From Nibrella saemangeumensis (lineage in GTDB: Bacteria > Bacteroidota > Bacteroidia > Cytophagales > Spirosomataceae), in the NCBI RefSeq assembly GCF_039541915.1, contig NZ_BAABHD010000010.1, positions 1 through 64,000 on the forward strand: a stretch of 64,000 nucleotides of DNA, read 5' to 3'. This document shows, piece by piece, positions 56,836-64,000 of the stretch. Each line of letters starts with the position of its first letter. Position 1 is the first letter of the stretch. The notes beneath the pieces are model-generated. The model worked only from the letters and a program-made list of their open reading frames with translations, searched no databases and had not been told where the DNA came from. The position numbers and the translations under genes are program-made.

Positions 56836-57483
56836 CTAGCGGACGATGATGACCGGCCGGCTATAGCGGTATTGACGGTCCGGCGTTTCTACCACGAGCG
56901 TGTAATTACCTTCCGATAAACCGGCCAAGTCAAATTTCCCATTGTAGCTGTCGGCATCCAGTTTGCGTTCTATAGCAATTTGCCCGTTTACGTCTTTTAA
57001 CTTGATTGTCAATCGGTGCAAGTCGGGGTTGGTGAACCGGACGACCAGAAGTTCCAGTTTAGGCTGGTGGAAGCTTTCGGTGTACAGCGGATACTGCCGG
57101 TTATTGACTTCGGTCGGAATAGTTACCTCAGTCGTAAGTTCGGTGCTGCTGACGTTGACAGGCCGTGCATCCGTCAGGCTTTCGGTGTGCAGGCTGCCGG
57201 CTAGCAGGTGGCCGCTTACCATCCGCTCGGACATGGCGTTCAGGCGGTCGATGTTGCGCCGGCTGAGGGTAATGTGGCGGCCGGGCAGCACTTCTTCATA
57301 CACCACTTGCCGGCTGTCGTTGAAGAAGCGTACGCATGTACGCTGATTAGTAGCATCGGTGAACAATTGCCAGCGGACGCGCCTGGCGTCAGCCGTTTGG
57401 GCGTAATAATCGCCTGGCTGGGCCAACAGATTTTGAAGATTCGTTATACTACATGTGAGGGCTAAAAAGAGGAAAGTTTTCAT
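56836..57483 (-). CDS. Small exported beta-rich protein
   Basis: This 215-residue protein has a signal peptide (1-22, ending LLAQ) and a C-terminal region rich in beta strands, ending in a surface-type module with the LSEGNYTLVVETPDRQYRYSRPVIIV pattern that resembles the por-secretion or T9SS-adjacent carrier-like ends of Bacteroidota proteins, though it is not the canonical T9SS tail. Its function is unknown. It lies between the kinase and regulator genes and shares with the regulator an upstream palindrome at nearly the same distance (57-58 bp). The start at 57483 is set by the signal peptide. Confidence 0.75.
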   Translation of the reverse strand: MKTFLFLALTCSITNLQNLLAQPGDYYAQTADARRVRWQLFTDATNQRTCVRFFNDSRQVVYEEVLPGRHITLSRRNIDRLNAMSERMVSGHLLAGSLHTESLTDARPVNVSSTELTTEVTIPTEVNNRQYPLYTESFHQPKLELLVVRFTNPDLHRLTIKLKDVNGQIAIERKLDADSYNGKFDLAGLSEGNYTLVVETPDRQYRYSRPVIIVR

Positions 57484-57540
57484 GGCGAAACAGGTTAATG
57501 TCTGATGAGACAAAGCTGCATCCCATTCTGCCTTCCCACA

Positions 57541-57558
57541 ATCCCCAAATTCGGGGAT
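57541..57558 (-). promoter_or_regulatory. Shared palindrome upstream of the small exported gene (copy 1)
   Basis: ATCCCCAAATTCGGGGAT, arms ATCCCC/GGGGAT. It begins 58 bases upstream of the start codon at 57483. An almost identical site stands 57 bases upstream of the regulator gene's start. Confidence 0.6.
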
Positions 57559-57619
57559 AATCGTAAGGGGCTTGGGGTAGGGTGCATACTTTATACCCCC
57601 TTGCCCCACGCCCCTTTGC

Positions 57620-58255
57620 TCAGACCAGCCCTTCCCGCAGCGCCTTCGCTACGGCTTCGGTCATGGAGACGACGTGGAGTTTTTCGTAGATATGCTTCAT
57701 GTACGTGCGGACCGTCTCGTAGCTGATGTTCATGCGGTCGGCAATCATTTTGTAGCTAAGTCCCTCCACCAGGTACTTCAGGGTCTCCTGCTCCCGGGTA
57801 GTAAGGGCGTAATTAGGGGTGGCCGGCGCGGGTGTTGGTAGTTGCTGAAACAACTTGACGGCCTTTCTGGCAATGCTGGGCGATAGCGGAGCGCCACCCG
57901 CGTAAGCATCTTCAATGGAGGCAATGAGCCGGGCAGGGGTGGTGTTTTTGAGCACATAGCCGACGGCTCCGGCGCATAAGGCGCGGAAGATTTTGTCTTC
58001 TTCTTCAAATACCGTCAACATCACAATGTTGAGGCCGGGGTGGTCGGCATGGATGGCGCGGGTAGCCTGTATGCCGTCGAGGCCCGGCATCTCAATGTCC
58101 ATCAGGATCAGGTCGGGTCGGCAGGCAGGTATCTGGCGCATCCACTGGACCGGGTTTGGATATGCCCCGGCGAGTTCGAGACCGGGTGTAGCGTCGAGCA
58201 GAATCGACAGCGCATCCCGGATGGCGGCATTGTCTTCATAGAGTAGCACCCGCAT
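57620..58255 (-). CDS. NarL/FixJ-family response regulator
   Basis: This 211-residue regulator has a receiver with acidic pair E7/D8, phospho-acceptor D53 (LILMDIEMPGLDG), switch Thr in MLTVF and Lys in YVLKNT. The C-terminal LuxR-type HTH (about 148-211) reads LTTREQETLKYLVEGLSYKMIADRMNISYETVRTYMKHIYEKL. It is the obvious partner of the propeller histidine kinase at 53410, from which it is separated by the small exported gene. The palindrome copy at 58312 suggests that it, or another factor, controls its own expression and that of the small gene. Confidence 0.9.
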   Translation of the reverse strand: MRVLLYEDNAAIRDALSILLDATPGLELAGAYPNPVQWMRQIPACRPDLILMDIEMPGLDGIQATRAIHADHPGLNIVMLTVFEEEDKIFRALCAGAVGYVLKNTTPARLIASIEDAYAGGAPLSPSIARKAVKLFQQLPTPAPATPNYALTTREQETLKYLVEGLSYKMIADRMNISYETVRTYMKHIYEKLHVVSMTEAVAKALREGLV

Positions 58256-58311
58256 CGGTAATCAGGAAATATTGTTCAGCTAAAAGTCTACATTATTTAC
58301 AAAGACTGCAA

Positions 58312-58327
58312 TCCCCAAACTCGGGGA
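58312..58327 (-). promoter_or_regulatory. Shared palindrome upstream of the regulator gene (copy 2)
   Basis: TCCCCAAACTCGGGGA, preceded by CAA, begins 57 bases upstream of the start codon at 58255. Over the 19-base block CAATCCCCAAAYTCGGGGA it differs from copy 1 at one base only (Y). Confidence 0.6.
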
Positions 58328-58464
58328 GCCGTAATGAACGGGCAAATAAAAATATTCCAACTTTTATCAGAATTATTTAGTTAAAATAAGTAGACAGCCC
58401 CAAAAAACCGACTTTTTATTACAATTATTAGAAAGTTACTAATTAACTTCAAGGAAAAATACTA

Positions 58465-58495
58465 TTTGCTCTGGTAAGTCAGGCTGGTATTTTTA
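58465..58495 (+). promoter_or_regulatory. Promoter of a small exported-protein gene
   Basis: TTTG (58465-58468), a 19-bp spacer and TATTTTTA (58488-58495; seven of eight matches) end seven bases before ATG 58503. Very good fit for the Bacteroidota promoter. Confidence 0.6.
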
Positions 58496-58502
58496 GCTTA
58501 AC

Positions 58503-58913
58503 ATGGGAAAGATGAAGGGCGTTATACACATAACAATTCTCTTTCTGATAGCGTGTTACTCCGCTGTCAGTGCTCCCTATGCTGTGCCTGAACCCTGTAA
58601 AGAAATTAATAAAGTAACTATTCAGAAGTATACGCCGGACATCTACAATAAGAAGCGGCAACGTGCGCCCATCCGGCGTAAAATGGTACTCGTGTCGCAG
58701 GTTAACCTGCAGGCAGATGAATCGACCGAGAGTCATTCATCTTGCGATGAGTCGCAGCATTTCTCAGCCGCTGCGCTGGAAAACCAGAAAGGCGGGTTTC
58801 TATTCTGGTCTGTTCGGGAGACGTCGAGCTTCCGCAACTATCTGAGAAGCAGACCCCTGTGGTGCATTCCGCCAGATTCTCCTCCCCCTCAGTCAACACA
58901 CGACTGGGCCTGA
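58503..58913 (+). CDS. Small exported protein of unknown function
   Basis: This 136-residue protein has a plausible signal peptide (MKGVIHITILFLIACYSAVSA, residues 4-24). The middle is Lys/Arg-rich (YNKKRQRAPIRRKM) and polar with two Ser/Glu patches, and the C-terminus has Arg, Trp and Pro clusters (RSRPLWCIPPDSPPPQSTHDWA). I recognise no family, and no other exported-gene feature is conserved. The strong promoter directly before it supports transcription. The region is AT-rich upstream. It could also be a non-coding RNA with a coincidental frame. Confidence 0.42.
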   Translation: MGKMKGVIHITILFLIACYSAVSAPYAVPEPCKEINKVTIQKYTPDIYNKKRQRAPIRRKMVLVSQVNLQADESTESHSSCDESQHFSAAALENQKGGFLFWSVRETSSFRNYLRSRPLWCIPPDSPPPQSTHDWA

Positions 58914-59084
58914 TTAAGTTTTTTCTAATGAGATCCTAATCTCGTTCTAAGGAAATGCTAATTCAAGAGCCGGTTATTTGCTAGTATCCTGCAGTTACCG
59001 CATTACCTGCTTCTTAAACCCCTACCGTTTTTGCCGTTGTAAAATGCGTCTTAGCTGGTTATGCATGTCTTGTAGGGCCAATTG

Positions 59085-59106
59085 CTGTATATACAATTAT
59101 ATACAG
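59085..59106. promoter_or_regulatory. Perfect 22-bp operator-like palindrome before the RND operon
   Basis: CTGTATATA-CAAT-TATATACAG is a 9-bp perfect inverted repeat with a 4-bp centre, 62 bases upstream of ATG 59168. It is the type of site bound by dimeric TetR-like repressors. The rest of 58914-59167 shows no gene. Confidence 0.55.
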
Positions 59107-59167
59107 ATTCTCACAATGAGTTATATCTATGGCACTATACCATTCTTTCTACAATCACTCATCCCCT

Positions 59168-60307
59168 ATGAAAACACACTCAGCCGTAACGTTGCTGATT
59201 ATAGGATCTCTCCTGGTTGGCTGTTCGGCCAAAAAAGATAATGAAACCAAGCAAACCGAAGAGCGGGTCCTGCCCGTGGTGCAGCTTTCTACCCAGTCGG
59301 CAACGCTCGAACGCGAATATGTGGGCAACCTGGAAGCCGTTCGGAATGTCGAAATCCGAGCCCGTGTATCAGGCTTTCTGGATAAAATCCTGATCGACGA
59401 AGGACAGCCGGTTCGGAAAGGTCAGCTTCTTTTCCAGCTCAACAGCGCCGAATATCAGATGGAGCTCTCCAAAGCGAATGCTGCGCTGAAAAGTGCGACG
59501 GCCGGGGCGAATGCCGCCGAGGTGGAGCTGGAGCGGGTGCGTTTACTGGTTGATAATAAAGTGATTTCCGCTTCTGAACTAAAGGTGGTAAAGGCTAAAC
59601 TGGAGGCCGCCAGGGCTGCCATTGAAGAAGCGCAGTCGGCCAAAGCCAATGCTGCCCTGCGGTTGGCACAGGCCAGTATTCGTGCGCCTTTTGACGGGAT
59701 TATTAACCGTATTCCGTTTAAACGAGGTAGTCTCATTGATGAGGGTTCACTGCTGACAACCATCTCCGACATCGGCGAAGTTTACGTGTATTTTGATGTG
59801 TCGGAGAAAGATTATCTGGAATACATTAAGAAGCGGAAAGGACCGTCGGGGTGGAATTCGCAGGTAGACCTGCGTCTGGCCGACAATACGCCCTATGCCC
59901 ATAAGGGCAAGGTTGAAACCATGGAAAGTATGTTTGAGGAAAACTCCGGGACACTGGCGTTTCGTGCCCGTTTTCCTAATCCGGAGCATTTGCTCAAACA
60001 TGGTGCTACGGGCCGGATCCGCTTAACCAATGAAGTCGAAAATGCCCTGCTGGTTCCCCAAAAAGCTGTATTCGAAATTCAGGATAAGAACTATGTCTAT
60101 GTTGTTGGGGATTCGAATAAAGTCACAATGAGAAGCTTTGTCCCGAGTGGCCGCCATAACAAATTCTATCTGGTGGAGTCGGGCTTAAAGCCGGGTGAGC
60201 GGATCGTGTACGAGGGTATTCAGAGCGTTCGGGAAGGTATGCAGATTGTGCCTAAACCTGTACCAACCGATAGTATTCCGGCCCTGGTTGCCTCGGCAAA
60301 TGAGTAA
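59168..60307 (+). CDS. RND efflux periplasmic adaptor (membrane fusion protein), lipoprotein
   Basis: This 379-residue protein has a lipoprotein signal peptide (SLLVGC), a biotinyl-lipoyl-like hairpin domain (VEIRARVSGFLDKILIDEGQPVRKGQLLFQL), a long coiled-coil helical hairpin (about 100-165: NAALKSATAGANAAEVELERVRLLVDNKVIS and the matching return helix), then the barrel domain with IRAPFDGIINRIPFKRGSLI. This is the AcrA/MexA layout, linking the inner-membrane pump to the outer-membrane channel. It is the first gene of the efflux operon and lies behind the 22-bp palindrome. ATG 59168 is chosen for the lipobox. Confidence 0.92.
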   Translation: MKTHSAVTLLIIGSLLVGCSAKKDNETKQTEERVLPVVQLSTQSATLEREYVGNLEAVRNVEIRARVSGFLDKILIDEGQPVRKGQLLFQLNSAEYQMELSKANAALKSATAGANAAEVELERVRLLVDNKVISASELKVVKAKLEAARAAIEEAQSAKANAALRLAQASIRAPFDGIINRIPFKRGSLIDEGSLLTTISDIGEVYVYFDVSEKDYLEYIKKRKGPSGWNSQVDLRLADNTPYAHKGKVETMESMFEENSGTLAFRARFPNPEHLLKHGATGRIRLTNEVENALLVPQKAVFEIQDKNYVYVVGDSNKVTMRSFVPSGRHNKFYLVESGLKPGERIVYEGIQSVREGMQIVPKPVPTDSIPALVASANE

Positions 60308-60435
60308 AAGAGCGAATGAGTGAATAAGGCTTGTCACTCTCAAAATTATGGAGTCGTCTTTTGGAAAAGCAGCGCTCAGTAGGCCTGCTGTATCAAATCC
60401 AAAATCCGAAATCCCACAATATTCTAAATTTCTAT

Positions 60436-63400
60436 ATGTTCAACACATTCATCAAAAGGCCGCTGCTCTCGGCTGTCATCTCGGTGATGATTACCCTGCT
60501 GGGCATCGTGTCTCTGACCAGTTTACCTGTTACTCAGTTTCCCGATATTGTTCCTCCATCCGTAGTGGTCACGGCTTCCTATACCGGTGCCAATGCCGAG
60601 GTGGGAGCCAAAGCCGTGGCGTTACCGCTGGAACGGGCCATTAATGGTGTGCCCGGTATGACTTACATGACCTCCGTATCCGGCAACGACGGCACTACCC
60701 TCGTCCAGATCTCGTTTAAGGTAGGTACCGACCCTGATCTGGCAGCTGTAAACGTGCAGAACCGGGTGACTACGGTACTCGACGAACTTCCGGAAGAAGT
60801 TATCAAAGCCGGGGTTACAACGGAGAAAGAGGTAAACAGTATGCTGCTTTACCTCAACCTGGTCAGCGACGACCCTACGGTGGATGAGAAGTTTATCTAC
60901 AACTTTGCCGACATCAACATCCTGAAGGAACTCCGGCGGATCGACGGTGTGGGGTATGCCCAGATCATGGGATCACGGGAATATTCAATGCGGGTGTGGC
61001 TTAAACCGGACCTAATGACAGGCTACCAGGTTTCTCCCGATGAAGTTATTGCCGCGATCCGGAAGCAGAACGTAGAAGCCGCTCCCGGAAAAGTTGGCGA
61101 AAGCGCCGACCGTGACCCGCAGGAGTTACAGTATGTGCTGCGCTACTCGGGGAAGTTCATCGAAAAAACCCAGTACGAAAACCTCGTGATCCGCACGGAT
61201 GAAGATGGGTCTATTCTGCGCTTAAAGGATATCGCCGATATAGAATTTGGCTCGCAGGACTACAATGTTCTTTCTAAAACCGACGGACGTCCCTCGGCCG
61301 CGATCATGCTCAAGCAACGGCCTGGTTCCAATGCGCGGGAGGTTATTGCCAATGTAAAGCAACGTATGGCAGAGTTGAAAGAAGCCACATTCCCGCCGGG
61401 TATGAACTACAACTTCGCCTACGACGTATCGCGGTTCCTGGATGCTTCTATCAACGAAGTGCTGCGCACCCTGCTGGAGGCCTTTGTGCTGGTGTTCATT
61501 GTGGTATTCCTGTTTCTGCAGGACTGGCGCTCTACGCTCATCTGTGCGCTGGCCGTACCGGTCGCGCTGGTGGGTACGTTTGCGCTGATGGGCGTAATTG
61601 GATTTTCCGTTAACCTGCTTACGCTGTTTGCGCTGGTGCTGGCTATTGGTATTGTGGTCGACAACGCGATTGTGGTGGTGGAGGCCGTTCACGCCAAAAT
61701 GCACGAACAGAAGCTGTCGGCCCGGAAGGCTACGTTTGCGGCCATGAGTGAGATCAGCGGGGCCATTGTTGCCATTACCCTGGTTATGTCGGCGGTATTT
61801 ATCCCCGTGGCGTTTCTGTCGGGTCCGGTAGGGATCTTCTACCGGCAGTTCTCGCTGACCCTGGCCATATCCATTGTGATTTCCGGTATCAATGCTGTAA
61901 CGCTGACACCCGCTCTGTGTGCGCTGTTGCTCAAGCCGGTTCATGGCGAGCAGAAAGGCCTGCTGGGTCGTTTCTTCACCCGGTTTAACCGGGCATACGA
62001 CTCCCTCGCCAACAAGTACATGGGGTGGTTACGGCCTTTTGTCAACCGCCGGACGGTGACGCTGGGGGTACTGCTGCTGTTTATCATAGGCACCTGGGGC
62101 ATCAGTACCGTTCTGCCAACCGGCTTTATTCCGACCGAAGATCAGGGTATGATCTACGTCAACGTGACTACGCCGGTGGGAGCTACGGTGGAGCGTACCG
62201 AGAAAGTCATGGATCAGGTACAGGCGGTAGCTTCTAAAATGGAAGCCGTTGAAAACGTTTCGACGCTGGCGGGTCTGAGCCTGATGACCGACGGAGCCGG
62301 TGCTTCGTACGGTATGGGGATGGTGAACCTGAAGGACTGGGATGAGCGAACGGCATCCGTTGATGATGTCATTGCCGAACTCCAGGAAAAAACCAAACAT
62401 ATCACCGACGCCAGCATTCAGTATTTTTCACCGCCTACGGTACCGGGCTTTGGTAATGCCAGCGGGTTTGAACTCCGCATTCAGGATCGCACCGGCAGCG
62501 ACGACCTGCAGAAAACCGCCGATGTAGCCAAAGGCTTCATTGCGGCTCTTAATGAGCGGCCCGAGGTTAACAATGCGTTCACCAGCTTTGACCCCAGTTT
62601 TCCGCAGTATCTGTTGCATGTAGACCAGGAGAAAGCTGCCCAGAAAGGGGTATCGATTGAGAACACCATGAACTCGCTGCAAACACTGATGGGCAGCTTT
62701 TATGCCTCTAACTTTATCCGGTTTAACCAGCTGTATAAGGTGATGGTGCAGGCGCCCCCCAGTTACCGGGCTAAGCCGGAGGACGTACTGAAACTGCACG
62801 TCAAGAACGAAAAGGGGGAAATGGTGCCTTTGTCAAATTTTATCCGCCTGGAGCGGGTCTACGGCCCTGAGCAGCTTACCCGGTACAATATGTTTACCTC
62901 AGCTATGATTACCGGTGAACCCAGACCCGGCTATAGCAGCGGTGATGCCATTAGGGCCGTTCAGGAAGTGGCGAAAGAGAAGCTGCCGCGAGGGTTCTCT
63001 TACGAGTGGACCGGTATGACCCGCGAGGAGATTGCCTCGGGCGATCAGGCGATGTACATCTTTATCATCTGTCTCGTATTCGTGTATCTGCTGCTGGTAG
63101 CGCAGTATGAGAGTCTCTTCCTGCCACTATCGGTGCTGCTGTCACTGCCTGCCGGGGTGTTCGGATCATTTCTGTGCCTGCAACTGGCTGGTCTGCAGAA
63201 CAACATCTACGCCCAGGTGGCCCTGGTTATGCTAATCGGTTTGCTGGGTAAAAACGCTATTCTGATTGTCGAATTCGCCAATCAGCGGCAGAAAGAGGGG
63301 CTGTCCATTATCAAAGCCGCCAGGGAGGGTGCCCTATCGCGGCTACGGCCAATTCTTATGACGTCTTTCGCGTTTATTGCGGGTCTTATTCCGCTCTGTA

Positions 63401-63624
63401 TGGCGTCGGGCGCCGGTGCGCTGGGTAACCGGTCTATTGGTACGGCTGCCGCCGGAGGAATGCTGATCGGGACCATTTTTGGACTGTTCCTGATTCCCGG
63501 TCTGTATGTGCTGTTTGCCAAACTGGCCGAACGCCTGAAGTCGAAAAATCCACAGGACGACGAGTCGGAGCCTGTTCCTGTATTCACTCAAACTCATGTA
63601 AATGGTGCAACCGTCAGTAAATAA
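60436..63624 (+). CDS. RND efflux inner-membrane pump (HAE1 type)
   Basis: This 1062-residue transporter of the hydrophobe/amphiphile efflux family (AcrB/MexB-like) has 12 predicted membrane helices in two pseudo-repeats. TM4 carries the proton-relay aspartates in IVVDNAIVVVEAVH (DD motif analogue), and the second half repeats the layout with MLIGLLGKNAILIVEFANQ. Large periplasmic loops hold the porter and docking domains. The true start is ATG 60436 (MFNTFIKRPLLSAVISVMITLLG); the upstream in-frame stretch covers repeat-like DNA. Its stop overlaps the outer-membrane-factor gene by 23 bp. Confidence 0.94.
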   Translation: MFNTFIKRPLLSAVISVMITLLGIVSLTSLPVTQFPDIVPPSVVVTASYTGANAEVGAKAVALPLERAINGVPGMTYMTSVSGNDGTTLVQISFKVGTDPDLAAVNVQNRVTTVLDELPEEVIKAGVTTEKEVNSMLLYLNLVSDDPTVDEKFIYNFADINILKELRRIDGVGYAQIMGSREYSMRVWLKPDLMTGYQVSPDEVIAAIRKQNVEAAPGKVGESADRDPQELQYVLRYSGKFIEKTQYENLVIRTDEDGSILRLKDIADIEFGSQDYNVLSKTDGRPSAAIMLKQRPGSNAREVIANVKQRMAELKEATFPPGMNYNFAYDVSRFLDASINEVLRTLLEAFVLVFIVVFLFLQDWRSTLICALAVPVALVGTFALMGVIGFSVNLLTLFALVLAIGIVVDNAIVVVEAVHAKMHEQKLSARKATFAAMSEISGAIVAITLVMSAVFIPVAFLSGPVGIFYRQFSLTLAISIVISGINAVTLTPALCALLLKPVHGEQKGLLGRFFTRFNRAYDSLANKYMGWLRPFVNRRTVTLGVLLLFIIGTWGISTVLPTGFIPTEDQGMIYVNVTTPVGATVERTEKVMDQVQAVASKMEAVENVSTLAGLSLMTDGAGASYGMGMVNLKDWDERTASVDDVIAELQEKTKHITDASIQYFSPPTVPGFGNASGFELRIQDRTGSDDLQKTADVAKGFIAALNERPEVNNAFTSFDPSFPQYLLHVDQEKAAQKGVSIENTMNSLQTLMGSFYASNFIRFNQLYKVMVQAPPSYRAKPEDVLKLHVKNEKGEMVPLSNFIRLERVYGPEQLTRYNMFTSAMITGEPRPGYSSGDAIRAVQEVAKEKLPRGFSYEWTGMTREEIASGDQAMYIFIICLVFVYLLLVAQYESLFLPLSVLLSLPAGVFGSFLCLQLAGLQNNIYAQVALVMLIGLLGKNAILIVEFANQRQKEGLSIIKAAREGALSRLRPILMTSFAFIAGLIPLCMASGAGALGNRSIGTAAAGGMLIGTIFGLFLIPGLYVLFAKLAERLKSKNPQDDESEPVPVFTQTHVNGATVSK

Positions 63625-64000
63625 ACATCTTTCTTTATATACGTTTCTATTCCTGTTGCTACTGAGCAGCTGTCAGGTCTATGGACCTACGCAACGACCC
63701 AGGGCAACCGCTCCACCCGTTTCTTTCACCGGTAGCGTTGATTCTACCAGTGTGGGTGACCAGGACTGGAAAGCCTTCTTCTCCGATGCCGATCTGGAGC
63801 GGCTGATCGATACCGCGCTGACCAATAACCTCGATGTTCGGATTGCCACGCAACGCATTGAAATGGCCCGCGCTACCTTTGACGTCAGTCGGGCAGCCTT
63901 GCTCCCTTTGGTGAGTGCTGTTGGTTCCGCCGGGGTAGAAAAGTTCGGTAAGTACACGATGAATGGAGTCGGTAACTACGACACTAACTTGTCGGAGAAA
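63602..64000 (+). CDS. Outer-membrane efflux channel (TolC/NodT family), cut by the window edge
   Basis: The gene begins at ATG 63602, inside the pump gene's last 23 bases, and runs open to 64000 (133 codons visible; C-terminus outside the window). It shows a lipoprotein signal peptide (LFLLLLSSC, lipid Cys at about residue 24) and the NodT-type N-terminal segment WKAFFSDADLERLIDTALTNNLDVRIATQRIEMARATFDVSRAALLPLVSAVGSAG, which includes the P-x-V/L periplasmic entry strand. It should form the outer-membrane channel of the tripartite pump with the two preceding genes. Confidence 0.9.
   Translation, partial: MVQPSVNKHLSLYTFLFLLLLSSCQVYGPTQRPRATAPPVSFTGSVDSTSVGDQDWKAFFSDADLERLIDTALTNNLDVRIATQRIEMARATFDVSRAALLPLVSAVGSAGVEKFGKYTMNGVGNYDTNLSEK

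Overview
The window is from a member of the Bacteroidota, most likely a Spirosoma-like genus of the Cytophagales. The evidence is indirect. Several genes are preceded by the Bacteroidota vegetative -7 box TAnnTTTG, some with a -33 TTTG/TTG about 19-20 bp further up. Shine-Dalgarno motifs are essentially absent. The gene content is also typical: DUF1080 (3-keto-disaccharide hydrolase) proteins, a propeller/Y_Y_Y histidine kinase, a membrane-anchored AraC regulator, FAS1 and NlpC/P60 envelope proteins, and a plant-virus-like RNase H. I see no rRNA, tRNA, CRISPR array, prophage or transposase gene. Nearly all of the DNA is ordinary chromosomal coding sequence.

Layout. 1-1812: a truncated histidine kinase, a degenerate stand-alone receiver and an intact NarL-type regulator. 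1869-3580: a FAS1 protein and a nucleoside hydrolase. 3595-8743: a probable muropeptide-recycling block (L-Ala-D/L-Glu epimerase, AONS-like PLP enzyme, serine beta-lactamase-fold protein, lipoprotein, SH3/NlpC-P60 peptidase). 8777-10684: a secreted sugar isomerase-like protein and an FRG-domain protein. 10711-10841: a large palindromic repeat. 10857-13756: two membrane genes that look like a highly divergent copper membrane monooxygenase (PmoC-like plus PmoB-like); this is the most interesting locus here. 13925-17393: a P-type ATPase and endonuclease V. 17422-21324: thrA and thrB, separated by an opposing hicBA toxin-antitoxin pair. 21565-26253: an esterase, a VOC protein, murI, a ceramidase-like protein and a VWA protein. 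26286-32396: a zinc peptidase, a cytochrome c/propeller dehydrogenase and two DUF1080 proteins. 32506-39474: mostly housekeeping (sixA, two class V aminotransferases, methyltransferase, xerD, aroQ, MazG-like, pepT), with an unusual density of palindromic intergenic repeats. 39585-49798: lipase-like lipoprotein, third DUF1080 protein, RNase H, trmN6, GT2, ppa, sppA, AraC regulator, acyltransferase. 49957-53350: alpha/beta hydrolase, bioB, methyltransferase. 53410-58255: a propeller histidine kinase, a small exported protein and a NarL-type response regulator; the last two share an upstream palindrome. 58503-64000: a small exported protein and a tripartite RND efflux operon that runs off the right edge.

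How the parts fit. The strongest functional groupings are murein-peptide salvage (3595-8743), aspartate-family amino acid synthesis (thrA/thrB), the 53410-58255 signalling unit, the RND pump, and the proposed copper enzyme operon. Several intergenic spaces carry compound palindromes that supply stop codons or the last few residues of neighbouring genes. Many terminators are clear. All functional calls come from motif reading and remembered family knowledge, not from database searches.
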